Source: SPCO01 sp964427285 (GTDB lineage Bacteria > Chloroflexota > Limnocylindria > Limnocylindrales > CSP1-4). From it: a stretch of 64,000 nt of DNA. Shown piece by piece: positions 52,071 to 61,342 of this stretch. The stretch's first letter is position 1, and every line of letters starts with the position of its first letter. Location of the stretch: NCBI GenBank assembly GCA_964427285.1, contig CAYRTS010000002.1:30466-94465 (forward strand), given 5' to 3'. A model generated the notes under the pieces. It did no database searches, had not been told where the DNA came from, and was given only the letters and a program-made list of their open reading frames with translations. The position numbers and the translations under genes were made by a program.

Positions 52071-52562
52071 TCAGGTGCCGCGGGTCACGAGGCGTCGCCA
52101 CTCGATCGCGGTGCACCGATCCATCACCACCGACAGCCCACCCGCATGCGCGATCTCGGCGGCCGTCCAGTTCACGACCCCGATCTGGAGCCAGAGACAG
52201 CGAGCCCCGGTGGCCACGGCCTCCTCGGCGTGCGGAACACACAACTCGGACCGCCGAAACACATCCACGAGATCGAAGGGCCCGGTCGCTGCCACGGCCG
52301 CAGCCAAGGTCGGGAACGCCGGGACACCCATGACGGCCTCCGCGCCCGGATTGATGGGCGCACAGTCAAGGCCCTGGCCGACCAGGTAGCGGAAGACATC
52401 GTGCGAGGGTCTGGATGATTTCTCGGACGCGCCAACGACAGCAATCCGCGGCGACCCCATCAGCAGCTCGCGGATGCCGGCGTCGTCGAGCAGGGGCACG
52501 GGACCGCGTCCCTCCTGCAGATCGAGGAAGGCGATGGTGCGCGCCCGATCGTCGGCACTCAC
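52071..52562 (-). CDS. CoA-binding domain protein
   Basis: A 163-aa Rossmann-fold protein of the small CoA_binding type (YccU-like). Motifs are IAVVGASEKSSRPSHDVFRYLVGQG near residue 40, CAPINPG, DLVDVFRRSELCVPHAEEAV and LWLQIGVVN near 125. These match the nucleotide-binding half of succinyl-CoA synthetase alpha without the catalytic domain. The precise role of this family is poorly defined. The start is GTG. It is divergent from the BMP lipoprotein gene. Confidence 0.9.
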   Translation of the reverse strand: MSADDRARTIAFLDLQEGRGPVPLLDDAGIRELLMGSPRIAVVGASEKSSRPSHDVFRYLVGQGLDCAPINPGAEAVMGVPAFPTLAAAVAATGPFDLVDVFRRSELCVPHAEEAVATGARCLWLQIGVVNWTAAEIAHAGGLSVVMDRCTAIEWRRLVTRGT

Positions 52563-52611
52563 CTCCGCAGTACGCAGCCATTCGGAGCTGGTTGCACGAG
52601 GTGGCAGATCA

Positions 52612-52640
52612 TCGACGGCATTCGCCCGATAGCGTATCCT
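52612..52640 (+). promoter_or_regulatory. Promoter of the BMP-ABC nucleoside importer operon
   Basis: -35 TCGACG (52612-52617), a 17-base spacer and -10 TATCCT (52635-52640) give a leader of about 50 bases before the TTG start, which has its own AGGAGGA site. Confidence 0.5.
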
Positions 52641-52697
52641 CCGTCACCGAAGGCCGCGCACGGCGATCGCAGCGCGACCAAAGAGGAGGAGTTCACC

Positions 52698-53825
52698 TTG
52701 GGTATCTCTGCACGGCTGCTTTCGCTCGGCGCGACAGCGGCAATCGTTCTCGCGGCATGTTCGAGCCCCGCGGCTTCAGTGGCCCCCAGCGCGGCGCCAT
52801 CGGCGGCCCCTACCGAGGCCCCCGTCGCCTACAAGGCGTGCGTCGCGTTTGACACCGGCGGTCTCGGCGACAAGGGCTTCAACGATCTGGCCAAGAAGGG
52901 CCTCGACGCCGCCGGCGCCGCCGGCTTCGAGACGGCCTACAGCGAGGCCCAGGGCGCTGCCGACTTTGCGGCCAACATCCAGCGCCTGATCGACGAAGGT
53001 TGCCAGACGATCATTACCGTCGGGTTCGCGCAGGCCGAGGCAACGATCGCGGCCACCCTGGCAAACCCCGAAGTCTCCTTCGGTCAGGTCGATGCGACCT
53101 GGAATGAGGCGGGCGCCGACTTCACCGCCGGAACGCCCGACGACATGCCCTTCCCGCCCAACTTCACCGGTCTGGACTTCCAGATCGACGAAGCGGGGAT
53201 GCTCGCCGGGTACCTCGCGGCCGGCTTCAGCGAAACCGGCAAGATCGGCACATACGGCGGCCAGCAGTTCCCCGGTGTCACCCGGTTCATGGACGGCTTG
53301 TATGCCGGTATCGCATATCACAACGAGAAGATGGGCACGCAGGCCGAGCTCCTCGGCTGGGATGCCGCGACACAGACGGGCACGTTCGTCGGTGGCGACA
53401 ATCCCTGGGGTGACCCCGCCAAGGGCGAGCAGCTGGCGAAGACGTTCATCGACCAGGGAGTGGACATCGTCCACCCAGTGGCTGGCGCGACGGGCAACGG
53501 CACCCTCAAGGCCATGCTCGCAGCCGGCAAGTACGGCATTGGTGTCGACACTGACCAGGCCGTCTCGCTCCCCGAGTACGCCGGGGCAATCCTCACATCG
53601 GCCGAGAAGGTGATTGATGTCGCGGTCTTCGACACGATCAAGAAGAACGCCGATGGCGACACCGGTGGCGAGAATTACATCGGCACCCTCGCGAACGGTG
53701 GCGTCCGGATGTCGGCGCTCCACGAGTTCGAAAGCAAGGTTTCCGCTGAGCTGAAGGCCGGGATCGAAGCCCTGTCGGCCGCGATCGCAGCGGGCACCGT
53801 CAAGGTCGCCGACTACCTCAAGTAG
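52698..53825 (+). CDS. BMP-family nucleoside-binding lipoprotein
   Basis: A 375-aa substrate-binding lipoprotein of the basic membrane protein/PnrA family. It has a signal peptide with lipobox (IVLAACSS, Cys21), a short Ala/Pro/Ser linker, then VAFDTGGLGDKGFNDLAKKGLDAA, GFAQAEATIAA, GKIGTYGGQQFPGVTRFMDG and DIVHPVAGATGNGTL. Relatives bind purine or pyrimidine nucleosides outside the cell and feed them to an ABC importer. The start is TTG with AGGAGGA upstream. A hairpin separates it from the ATPase gene, as is common when the binding protein must be made in excess. Confidence 0.92.
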   Translation: MGISARLLSLGATAAIVLAACSSPAASVAPSAAPSAAPTEAPVAYKACVAFDTGGLGDKGFNDLAKKGLDAAGAAGFETAYSEAQGAADFAANIQRLIDEGCQTIITVGFAQAEATIAATLANPEVSFGQVDATWNEAGADFTAGTPDDMPFPPNFTGLDFQIDEAGMLAGYLAAGFSETGKIGTYGGQQFPGVTRFMDGLYAGIAYHNEKMGTQAELLGWDAATQTGTFVGGDNPWGDPAKGEQLAKTFIDQGVDIVHPVAGATGNGTLKAMLAAGKYGIGVDTDQAVSLPEYAGAILTSAEKVIDVAVFDTIKKNADGDTGGENYIGTLANGGVRMSALHEFESKVSAELKAGIEALSAAIAAGTVKVADYLK

Positions 53826-53849
53826 TCATCCGCTTCCTGTAGCCAACTC

Positions 53850-53881
53850 GTCGCCCGCTCTCGTCATCGAGGGCGGGCGAC
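53850..53881 (+). terminator. Intercistronic hairpin between the binding protein and ATPase genes
   Basis: A 9-bp stem (GTCGCCCGC, 53850-53858, with GCGGGCGAC, 53873-53881) and an inner CTCG/CGAG extension. There is no U tract, so it probably stabilises the upstream mRNA or gives partial termination. Confidence 0.6.
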
Positions 53882-53906
53882 TTCGTACCCGAGGGCCAGA
53901 TCGCCC

Positions 53907-55412
53907 ATGCGACTCGAACTCAAGGACATCACGAAACGGTTTCCGGGCGTCCTTGCCAACGATCAGATCTCGATCAGCGCAGAACGGGGCGAAGTCCTGG
54001 GGCTTCTTGGCGAGAACGGCGCCGGCAAGACAACCCTGATGAACATCCTGTCTGGCCTCTATCGGCCGGATTCCGGCGAGATCCTGATCGACGGTCAGTC
54101 GCGGATGTTTCATGACCCGTCGGAGGCGATCGATGCCGGCATCGGCATGGTTCACCAGCACTTTCAGCTGGTCCCGGTGTTCGACGTCGTCGAGGCTGTG
54201 GCCCTCGGCGCCGAGACGGTGAGCGGGCCCTTTGCGACGTTTGACCGGGCGGCCGCCCGAAAGCGCATCGTTGAGTTGTCGACGCAGTACCAGCTTCACG
54301 TCAACCCGGACTCGAAGATTGAGGACCTCCCGGTCGGCGTTCGTCAGCGGGTCGAGATCCTCAAGGCCCTGTACCGGAAGAGCGACATCCTCGTGCTCGA
54401 CGAGCCGTCAGCAGTACTCACGCCAGCCGAAACCGAGGAGTTGTTCGGGATCATTCGTGGGCTCGCCGCGGGCGACACGACCGTGATTTTCATTACCCAC
54501 AAGCTCAATGAGGTGCTCCAGGTCGCCGACCGGATCACGGTATTGCGTCGCGGCAAGGTGGCTGGCACGGTCACGCCGGCCGAGACAAGCCGCGAGCACC
54601 TGGCCAACCTGATGGTCGGTCGTGACGTCGAGCTGACCGTTTCAAAGGATCCGGCCAAGCCAGCCGACGTCGTCCTGAGCCTCAAGAATGTGTTCATCCG
54701 CGACGACCGCGGGCACATGGCCGTCAAGGGCATTTCGCTGGACGTGCGCGCGGGGGAGATCGTGGCCGTGGCCGGCGTACAGGGCAACGGGCAGACCGAG
54801 CTCGTCGAGGCCATCGTGGGGCTGCGCGTCGTGGATTCCGGTGAGATCACGGTGGGCGGCGAGTCCGTCACCCACGCCTCGCCACGCCGGGTGTCCGATC
54901 TCGGGGTGGCCCACATCCCCGAGGATCGCAATCGGGACGGGCTGATCAGTTTCATGACCGTGGCCGAGAACTACATCCTCGATACCTATCACCGCCCGCC
55001 GTACAGCAGGGGCGTCGTCCTGAACGCGGCGGCGATTGCGGAAGGCGCCGCGAATGGGGTCCGCGATTTTGACATTCGAACGCCGTCGATCGATACGATG
55101 GTTGGTTCCCTGTCCGGCGGCAACCAGCAGAAGGTCGTCGTGGCTCGCGAATTCTCGCGGCCGGTTCGGCTGGTGATTGCCGCCCAGCCGACCCGAGGGC
55201 TTGATGTTGGGTCGATCGAGTACATCCACAACCGCATCGTGGAGCAGCGCGACGCTGGAGCCGCGATTCTCATTGTCAGCACGGAGCTGGAGGAGGTCAT
55301 CGCCGTCGGCGACCGTGTTGCCGTGATGTACGCGGGGCAGATCGTCGGGATCGTGGAAGGCGAGATGCAGACATTCGAACAAGTCGGGATGCTGATGGGC
55401 GGCGCGCAGTGA
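53907..55412 (+). CDS. Nucleoside ABC transporter ATPase (two fused ATP-binding domains)
   Basis: A 501-aa double-domain ATPase of the RbsA/YufO type. The first half has Walker A GENGAGKTTLMN at residues 36-47, a signature-like VGVRQRVEILKAL and Walker B ILVLDEPSAVLTPAE. The second has GVQGNGQTELVEA, where the Walker A lysine is Gln as is usual in this family, then LSGGNQQKVVVAREF. Together with the two permeases and the BMP lipoprotein it forms a nucleoside importer. It overlaps the first permease gene by four bases. Confidence 0.94.
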   Translation: MRLELKDITKRFPGVLANDQISISAERGEVLGLLGENGAGKTTLMNILSGLYRPDSGEILIDGQSRMFHDPSEAIDAGIGMVHQHFQLVPVFDVVEAVALGAETVSGPFATFDRAAARKRIVELSTQYQLHVNPDSKIEDLPVGVRQRVEILKALYRKSDILVLDEPSAVLTPAETEELFGIIRGLAAGDTTVIFITHKLNEVLQVADRITVLRRGKVAGTVTPAETSREHLANLMVGRDVELTVSKDPAKPADVVLSLKNVFIRDDRGHMAVKGISLDVRAGEIVAVAGVQGNGQTELVEAIVGLRVVDSGEITVGGESVTHASPRRVSDLGVAHIPEDRNRDGLISFMTVAENYILDTYHRPPYSRGVVLNAAAIAEGAANGVRDFDIRTPSIDTMVGSLSGGNQQKVVVAREFSRPVRLVIAAQPTRGLDVGSIEYIHNRIVEQRDAGAAILIVSTELEEVIAVGDRVAVMYAGQIVGIVEGEMQTFEQVGMLMGGAQ

Positions 55413-56593
55413 ACCGGCTGCGACGGGCACTTCGGCCTGCTCTCGTTCCGGCCCTGGCCGTTCTCAGCGCATTCGGCGTTGGGTCCATCTTCATCTTTGT
55501 CACGGACTTTGAGCACCTCTCACAGCTCGGAACGGATCCTGCAGCGGCGATCGGCGGCGCCCTCGGAACGATCCTGAATGCGTACGGGTCACTGCTCGTC
55601 GGCGCATTCGGCGACCCCGGTCGGATTGCTGCCGCCATTGGCAGCGGCGATCCCAAGGTCGTCGCAGCCGCCGTCCGGCCGATCACCGAAACCCTGGTGG
55701 CGTCGTCTCCGCTGATCTTTACGGGTCTCGCGGTGGCGGTGGCCTTCCGGAGCGGCGTGTTCAACATCGGGGTCGAGGGACAATTTATCCTCGGTGCCTT
55801 CGGCGCCACGGTCGCGGCCATCGTCCTCAGGGAGCAGCCAGCCGCCATCATCCTGCTGGCGGCCGTCCTGACCGGGGTGCTCTTTGGGGCTCTCTGGGGT
55901 TTCATTCCCGGGGTCCTCAAGGCCCGCACCGGGGCGCACGAGGTCATCACCACGATCATGCTCAACTACGTCGCTGCCCAGGTTGTGCTCTTCGGGTTGC
56001 GGTCTGATCTCCTGCGTCAGGAAGGGAGCGGTCAGCCGATCTCCAAGGTCCTGACGCCCTTTGTCCAGGTGCCGCACATCCTTGACCTGCCGGCCATCCG
56101 GCTGCACTACGGCTTTGTTCTGGCGCTCCTGGTCGCCGTCGTCGTGTCGTGGTTCCTGTTCAAGACGACGCGTGGCTTCGAGTTGCGGGCCTCGGGGTTC
56201 AACTTGTTTGCGGCACGTTATGCCGGCATGAGCGCCACGGGGTCGATCGTCCTGGCGATGTCGATCTCGGGGGGGCTCGCGGCTCTGGGCGGGTCCATGG
56301 AAGTCCTGGGGACGGTTGGCCAGATGTCGAATGATCTGAGTTCCGGCTTCGGCTTCAACGCCATTGCGCTGGCGCTGCTGGCCGGAAACCGCCCGGCGGG
56401 CGTCGTGGCTGCCGCGCTGCTGTTTGGGGCATTGCGAACGGGAGGCGGATTGATGCAGGTCAAGACGGGCATCCCGCTCGATCTGCTCTTCTTTATCCAG
56501 GCATTGGTCATCATGTTCGTGGCGGCCCCCCGGCTCGTCGAGGCGATCTATCGGCTCCGTAGACGGAAGGCCGAGGGGGTCGTGGCGGCATGA
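55409..56593 (+). CDS. Nucleoside ABC transporter permease 1
   Basis: A 394-aa integral membrane protein of the BPD_transp_2 (YufP/RbsC) family. It has about ten hydrophobic segments, and the family motif AVAFRSGVFNIGVEGQFILGAFGA occurs near residue 110. The cytoplasmic EAA-like loop is ELRASGFNLFAARYAGM. A long, less conserved N-terminal region precedes the core. It starts within the ATPase gene (GTGA) and ends in an ATGA overlap with permease 2. Confidence 0.93.
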   Translation: MNRLRRALRPALVPALAVLSAFGVGSIFIFVTDFEHLSQLGTDPAAAIGGALGTILNAYGSLLVGAFGDPGRIAAAIGSGDPKVVAAAVRPITETLVASSPLIFTGLAVAVAFRSGVFNIGVEGQFILGAFGATVAAIVLREQPAAIILLAAVLTGVLFGALWGFIPGVLKARTGAHEVITTIMLNYVAAQVVLFGLRSDLLRQEGSGQPISKVLTPFVQVPHILDLPAIRLHYGFVLALLVAVVVSWFLFKTTRGFELRASGFNLFAARYAGMSATGSIVLAMSISGGLAALGGSMEVLGTVGQMSNDLSSGFGFNAIALALLAGNRPAGVVAAALLFGALRTGGGLMQVKTGIPLDLLFFIQALVIMFVAAPRLVEAIYRLRRRKAEGVVAA

Positions 56594-57873
56594 CCGCGGC
56601 GAATCCGGCGGTGACCCCGACAGCAGTCGATGTCGGCACGGCAGATCGGCGAGCACTGCGCTCCGCCCGGATCCGTGGCGTGATCATTGCCGCCGTCGGG
56701 CTGTTGTCGCTCAGGGCGGCGACCCCCGCGTTCGATGTCCCCGTGACCTTCTCGTTCTGGATCGACAAGCAAGGCGGCACGCCGCTCGTGCTGTCCACGA
56801 GCAGTGGTGCCCTCTGGATCCTCGCGGGGGTGGTCGCAGGAGCCGTCGGTCTGGGACAGCTCCGCCTGGGTGCCCGGTTCCCTTGGCGCCGATCCCTGCT
56901 CCTCCTTCTCCCGCTGTACATCACGGCCCTCCTCGGGGCGCTTCTGGCCGGAGAGGCGGCGAACCTGACCGGGGTCTTTGCCGGCAGCCTGGAACTGGCG
57001 GTCCCGATCACCCTGGGCGCACTTGCGGGAATCCTGTCCGAGCGCAGCGGCATGCTCAATATCGCCATCGAAGGCAAATTCCTCATCGGCGCCTGTACCG
57101 CAGCAGTCATCGCGAGCGTGACCCAGAACGTGCTCGTCGGGGTCGTGGCGGCCATGGTCGCTGGAGCCGCGGTCGGCTACCTGCTGGCCTGGCTCGGGAT
57201 CCGCCATAACGTGGACCAGATCATCGCGGGCGTCGTCGTCAATATTGGTGCCCTCGGTATCACGAATTTTCTGTTCCTCCGCGTCCTGTCCAAGAACACG
57301 GAGCTGAACACCCCACCGTCCGTCGAGGCGATCAAGGTTCCCCTTCTATCGGACATCCCGGTCCTCGGGCCACTCGCGTTTTCAGGGACGCCGTACCTCT
57401 ACTTCACGATCGCCTTGATGGTGTTCCTGACCTACATGCTGTTCCGAACCCGGTGGGGCCTCCGCCTGCGGGCATCAGGCGAGAAGCCATCTGCCGCCGG
57501 CACGGTCGGGATCGACGTCATCGCGATTCGCTACCGGGCGATGCTGTTCGCCGGGATGCTCGCGGGCCTTGCCGGTTCATACCTCAGCCTGTCGAGTGCC
57601 GGCAGCTTCCAGATGAACATGAGCGCCGGGCGCGGCTTCATCGCACTGGCGGCCGTAATCTTCGGAGCGTGGCACCCCATCTATGCCTTCGGGGCGGCAT
57701 TGGTCTTTGGCTTCTCGGACGCCATACAGGCCCTGATGTCCATCCTCGGTGTGGACGTTCCGCCGCAATTGCTGAACAGCGTTCCCTACATCGTCACGAT
57801 CGTGGTGGTGGCGGGGGTGGTCGGTCGCGTCCGCGGACCGGCGGCGGCCGGTCAGCCTTACAACCAGGGCTGA
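56590..57873 (+). CDS. Nucleoside ABC transporter permease 2
   Basis: A 427-aa membrane protein of the same family as permease 1 (YufQ-like). The family motif appears as GILSERSGMLNIAIEGKFLIGAC near residue 145. The coupling loop is LRASGEKPSAAGTVGIDV, and the C-terminus is hydrophobic (VPYIVTIVVVAGVVG). The N-terminal 120 residues add extra segments. It overlaps permease 1 and lies five bases before the nucleoside hydrolase gene. Confidence 0.93.
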   Translation: MTAANPAVTPTAVDVGTADRRALRSARIRGVIIAAVGLLSLRAATPAFDVPVTFSFWIDKQGGTPLVLSTSSGALWILAGVVAGAVGLGQLRLGARFPWRRSLLLLLPLYITALLGALLAGEAANLTGVFAGSLELAVPITLGALAGILSERSGMLNIAIEGKFLIGACTAAVIASVTQNVLVGVVAAMVAGAAVGYLLAWLGIRHNVDQIIAGVVVNIGALGITNFLFLRVLSKNTELNTPPSVEAIKVPLLSDIPVLGPLAFSGTPYLYFTIALMVFLTYMLFRTRWGLRLRASGEKPSAAGTVGIDVIAIRYRAMLFAGMLAGLAGSYLSLSSAGSFQMNMSAGRGFIALAAVIFGAWHPIYAFGAALVFGFSDAIQALMSILGVDVPPQLLNSVPYIVTIVVVAGVVGRVRGPAAAGQPYNQG

Positions 57874-57877
57874 CCGC

Positions 57878-58924
57878 TTGAGCGCCGGCCGGCAGGACGA
57901 CGCAGAACCGATCCATGCCGTCCCAACCTTTCATCGCACGGCCGGCTCGGCGCGCCGCGCGCCGTTCGGGACGGTGGACCGCCCAATCCCGCTGATCATC
58001 GACAGCGACCCGGGGCTCGATGACGCCCTGGCTATCGGGCTGGCCGTGGCCCGACCCGAGATCGATCTTTTGGCCGTGACCACGGTTGGCGGCAACGCTG
58101 ACGTCGGCCGCTGCACGGAGAACGCGCTCCGGCTCCTCCACGCGTACGGGCGAGGCGACATCCCGGTCGCGGAGGGAGCCGCCGGCGCGCTCTTTGGCGA
58201 CATCGTCCGCGCCACGGAGGCCCACGGCGAGACCGGGATCGGCAACACCCGGCTCGAACCGGCGCACGCCAGCGTCAGGCCCGAGGGTGCAGTCGCCCTC
58301 ATCGCCGGGCTCCTGCGCTCGCACGCCGAACCGGTGGCCATCGCCCCGATCGGGCCACTCACGAACATTGCCCTCCTCCTGCGGCTCCATCCGGAGCTGG
58401 CTCCGAGGATTTCGCATCTGGTCCTGATGGGCGGCTCGATCGGCGAGGGCAACACGACCGTCTCGGCGGAGTTCAACATCTACGCAGACCCCGAAGCCGC
58501 CGACATCGTCTTCCGATCCGGTCTCCCGATCACGATGATCGGACTGGACGTCACGCACCAGGCGCTGCTGGACCGGTCGTCCGTGGCGGCACTGCGATCC
58601 CTTGGCACCACGTCCGGACGGATCGCCGCCGAGTTCGCCGAGCATGCCCTGGACCGCAACTTTAGGTGGTCCGGCTCCGCGGTGACCGCGATTCACGACG
58701 CGGTTGCCGTGGCGCATCTCGCGGTCCCTGATCTCATCGCCGTGGCGCCGTATCACGTCACGATCGACACGACCCGGGGCCCGGCTCGCGGCCGCACCGT
58801 CTGCGACGGCTCGCCATACCGGCTGACGCGTGACGGCCGTGCGGCCAACGCGGATGTCGGGATCCAAATTGATCGCGCGCGCTTCGAGGCGTTGCTCATC
58901 GATGCATTCGGGCGGCTCCCGTAG
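57878..58924 (+). CDS. Inosine/uridine-preferring nucleoside hydrolase
   Basis: A 348-aa Ca2+-dependent ribohydrolase that splits nucleosides into base and ribose. The N-terminal metal motif is IIDSDPGLDDALAI, near residue 40. AVTTVGGNADVGRCTENALRLL, LVLMGGSIGEGNTTVSAEFNIYADPEAA and AIHDAVAVAHL follow. The TTG start lies five bases after the permease stop; a GTG at 57974 would give the more usual length of 316 aa. It is coupled to the importer, so imported nucleosides would be cleaved directly. Confidence 0.92.
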   Translation: MSAGRQDDAEPIHAVPTFHRTAGSARRAPFGTVDRPIPLIIDSDPGLDDALAIGLAVARPEIDLLAVTTVGGNADVGRCTENALRLLHAYGRGDIPVAEGAAGALFGDIVRATEAHGETGIGNTRLEPAHASVRPEGAVALIAGLLRSHAEPVAIAPIGPLTNIALLLRLHPELAPRISHLVLMGGSIGEGNTTVSAEFNIYADPEAADIVFRSGLPITMIGLDVTHQALLDRSSVAALRSLGTTSGRIAAEFAEHALDRNFRWSGSAVTAIHDAVAVAHLAVPDLIAVAPYHVTIDTTRGPARGRTVCDGSPYRLTRDGRAANADVGIQIDRARFEALLIDAFGRLP

Positions 58925-58928
58925 GGTC

Positions 58929-59528
58929 GTGCCGCGCTATGTGGCCCTGGGCGATTCGTACACGATCGGGACGGCTGTGGCGCCGTCGGAGCGCTTCCCG
59001 GACCAGCTCGTGGCGGCCCTCCCGCAAGACCCGCCGGCCCTCAGGCTGGTGGCGAACCTCGGCGTGAATGGCTTCACCTCCCGCCAACTCATCAACCGAG
59101 AGCTGCCTGCCCTCCGCGCGCTCGAACTTGACCTCGTTACGGTCCTGATCGGCGTCAACGACGTCGTCCAGCGGGTGCCCCCGGCCACCTACGAGGCGAA
59201 CGTCAAGGCCATCCTGGACGACCTGCTCCGGCGGCTTCCTCCGGAGCGCATCATCGCCATCGCCATCCCCGACTTCACCGTGACCCCGCAGGGTGCGAGC
59301 TACGGCGACCCCGGAGCCCAGAGTGCCGCGATCCGGGCGAACAACGCCACGATGGCCCGGCTGGCCGCAGAGCGTGCGATCACATTCGTCGACATCCTCG
59401 ATCTCTCGCTCCGGGCAGCCACCGACCGGACGCTCGTCGCCGACGACGGCCTCCATCCCTCTGGGGCGCAGTACGCCCTCTGGGTGGAGCGGCTGGTCCC
59501 TGCGGTCCGATCCCTACTCGGCGTCTGA
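58929..59528 (+). CDS. SGNH/GDSL-family hydrolase
   Basis: A 199-aa esterase-like protein without a signal peptide. Block I is VALGDSYTIGTAVAP with the nucleophile Ser near residue 9. Block III is VLIGVNDVVQ near residue 72 and block V is DDGLHPSGAQYALW near residue 177, with the Asp and His. The GTG start lies four bases after the nucleoside hydrolase stop, so it is probably in that operon. The substrate is unknown. Confidence 0.9.
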   Translation: MPRYVALGDSYTIGTAVAPSERFPDQLVAALPQDPPALRLVANLGVNGFTSRQLINRELPALRALELDLVTVLIGVNDVVQRVPPATYEANVKAILDDLLRRLPPERIIAIAIPDFTVTPQGASYGDPGAQSAAIRANNATMARLAAERAITFVDILDLSLRAATDRTLVADDGLHPSGAQYALWVERLVPAVRSLLGV

Positions 59529-59612
59529 GCTGACTGGCGGCCTCTGCGACTGCCGCGGCGACCAGGTGCCCAGCACCCTTGCCGGACGTCGCCAAGGGCC
59601 ACCCGCGCTTCG

Positions 59613-59975
59613 TCAGCCCTGGCCCTGAGCCTCCAGTTTGAGCTCGCCGAGGCGCTCGTCGCTGATCCCGAAGTGATGGGCGATCTCGTGGTAGACGGTG
59701 TCCTCGACCGCTGCAGCGAAGGCGGCGGGCGACGGGTGGGCGCGGGACAATGGGCCGCGAAAGATCGTGATCTTGCTGGGAATCGCCGCCCGTTCCGCGC
59801 CGTAGGACGTCCGCGGCACACCCTGATAGAGCCCGAACAGGCCCGCAGCGCCCACCGAGTTGAGCTGGTCAGGGGATGGCTCATTCTCGATGACGATGGC
59901 AACCGATCCGAGTTGCTCCCGGAACTGGTCCGGGAGCCGCTCGAGCGCGTCGAGGACGATTGACTCGACGTCCAA
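59613..59975 (-). CDS. Small zinc metallopeptidase (MMP-like family)
   Basis: A 120-aa protein of the minimal MMP-like zincin family. The zinc motif is TVYHEIAHHFGISDERL near residue 92 (HExxH with a third acidic or His ligand shortly after). The opening VLDALERLPDQFREQLGSVAIVIENEP is typical. The start is taken as TTG, which gives the usual N-terminus; a CTG overlapping the upstream stop is an alternative. It lies close behind the SPFH gene and may be co-transcribed with it. Confidence 0.85.
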   Translation of the reverse strand: MDVESIVLDALERLPDQFREQLGSVAIVIENEPSPDQLNSVGAAGLFGLYQGVPRTSYGAERAAIPSKITIFRGPLSRAHPSPAAFAAAVEDTVYHEIAHHFGISDERLGELKLEAQGQG

Positions 59976-59998
59976 CGGGTCGTGTGCGGATGCCGCGG

Positions 59999-60973
59999 TC
60001 AGGGTGTTGCCGTTGGCGCTGGTGTCTGTCGTGTCAGCGAACCGAGGTCCAGGATCAACCCGCCACCCGCGGATGGCACGAGCATGACCGAGATGTTGTC
60101 AGCAAGCTTTTCGATGTAGCGGTTCTGGAGGATGGCGTCGGTCAATGACGCTGCGACCAGGCGGTTCGACTCCGCTTCGCCGCGGGCGCGCTCGATCTGC
60201 GCCTCCGCTTCGCCGCGAGCCGTCGCGACCTTCTGCTGGGCGATGATCTCCTGCTGGGCCAGCCGCTGCCGCTCCGTCTCCACTTGTTGCTGGGCCGCCT
60301 GCTTTGCCTCGATCGCCTGGCTGTAGGCGTCCGAGTAGCTGAAGTTCTCAAAGCTGATGCCGTCGACAATGATCCCGCGCGGCTCGAGCTGGGCGCGCAG
60401 CAGCTCCACGGCCTTGGTACGGATCTCGTCGCGACTGTTGAGGACGATCGCCGTCGGATAGTCGTCCGTGACCGACTTGGGGATGTCCAGAAAGCGCGGC
60501 CGGATGATCGTCTCCTCGAAGTTGAGCCCCAGCTCCTGAACGATCCGCGGCGCGGACCGCGGGTCGATGTGGTAGTTGAGGGTTGCGTCGAGGAACAGAT
60601 CCTGCTGCTCCTTGCTGGCTGCCGTGTAGCCCTCGAACCGGATCGCCTTGACCCGGGTGTCGAGCTGGTCGACCGAGTTGACGAGGGGCGTGACGAAATG
60701 AAGCCCCGGATCCAGGGTCACCCCGGTCACGGCGCCGAACTGGCGGACCACGCCGACGTAGCCCGCCGGGATCTGGATGAACGCCGACAGCGCGGATCCC
60801 AGCGCGAGCGCGACCACGCCCACGACGATGAGCGCGGTTGAGGGCAACTGCATCTTCGAGACCACGCGGTCGCGACCCGCGGCCGGCGCCGTCCGATTGG
60901 CCACACCAGCCACGATGCCACCGACGACCATGGCGATGCCGCCCAGCAACAGCAGGGAACTGAGGATGTCCAT
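59999..60973 (-). CDS. SPFH/Band 7 (prohibitin-like) membrane protein
   Basis: A 324-aa protein with two N-terminal hydrophobic segments (ILSSLLLLGGIAMVVGGIVAG and ALIVVGVVALALGSALSAF). An SPFH/prohibitin domain follows (IPAGYVGVVRQFGAVTGVTLDPGLHFVTP), then a coiled-coil rich in Gln, Glu and Ala (residues 225-275, QAAQQQVETERQRLAQQEI). Such proteins form large membrane scaffolds and often regulate proteases or membrane domains. AGGAGG lies about eleven bases before the ATG. The small metallopeptidase follows on the same strand. Confidence 0.92.
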   Translation of the reverse strand: MDILSSLLLLGGIAMVVGGIVAGVANRTAPAAGRDRVVSKMQLPSTALIVVGVVALALGSALSAFIQIPAGYVGVVRQFGAVTGVTLDPGLHFVTPLVNSVDQLDTRVKAIRFEGYTAASKEQQDLFLDATLNYHIDPRSAPRIVQELGLNFEETIIRPRFLDIPKSVTDDYPTAIVLNSRDEIRTKAVELLRAQLEPRGIIVDGISFENFSYSDAYSQAIEAKQAAQQQVETERQRLAQQEIIAQQKVATARGEAEAQIERARGEAESNRLVAASLTDAILQNRYIEKLADNISVMLVPSAGGGLILDLGSLTRQTPAPTATP

Positions 60974-61342
60974 CTATGGCTGCGCCTCCTATGTCGGATT
61001 CCGGGAACCGGAATATTCGGCCTCTAGCGTACGTCCTCCGCCGTTCGAGTGGCTTGACGCGTTGGGTCTCTCGGTCCAACGTTGACCGGCGCCGATCAAC
61101 CCCTACCATTGCGATCCCGATGCCCATCGCCCCAAACGACTTCCCTGCGCGGGGCGGCCGACGCCGCCATGAGGCCGGTCGAGCGCGAGGCGTTCGAAGC
61201 GGTGGTCGCCCAGATGCGCCTCGACGCAGGCGGCTCTGCCCTCGATGCCATCTGAGCAGAATCACGCCGGATGACGCGGAGAGCGCCATCGAGTTCACGA
61301 TGTCGGTGGAAGGATCGAAACAGGTGGATGAGGAGGAACGCC
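60974..61342. other. Divergent intergenic region with a broken small ORF
   Basis: About 370 bases between the SPFH gene and the FAD oxidoreductase. It holds a possible promoter (-35 TTGACC 61082-61087, 16-base spacer, -10 TACCAT 61104-61109) and coding-like sequence in two frames at 61120-61350. The oxidoreductase itself has an AGGAGG site at 61331-61336. Confidence 0.5.
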
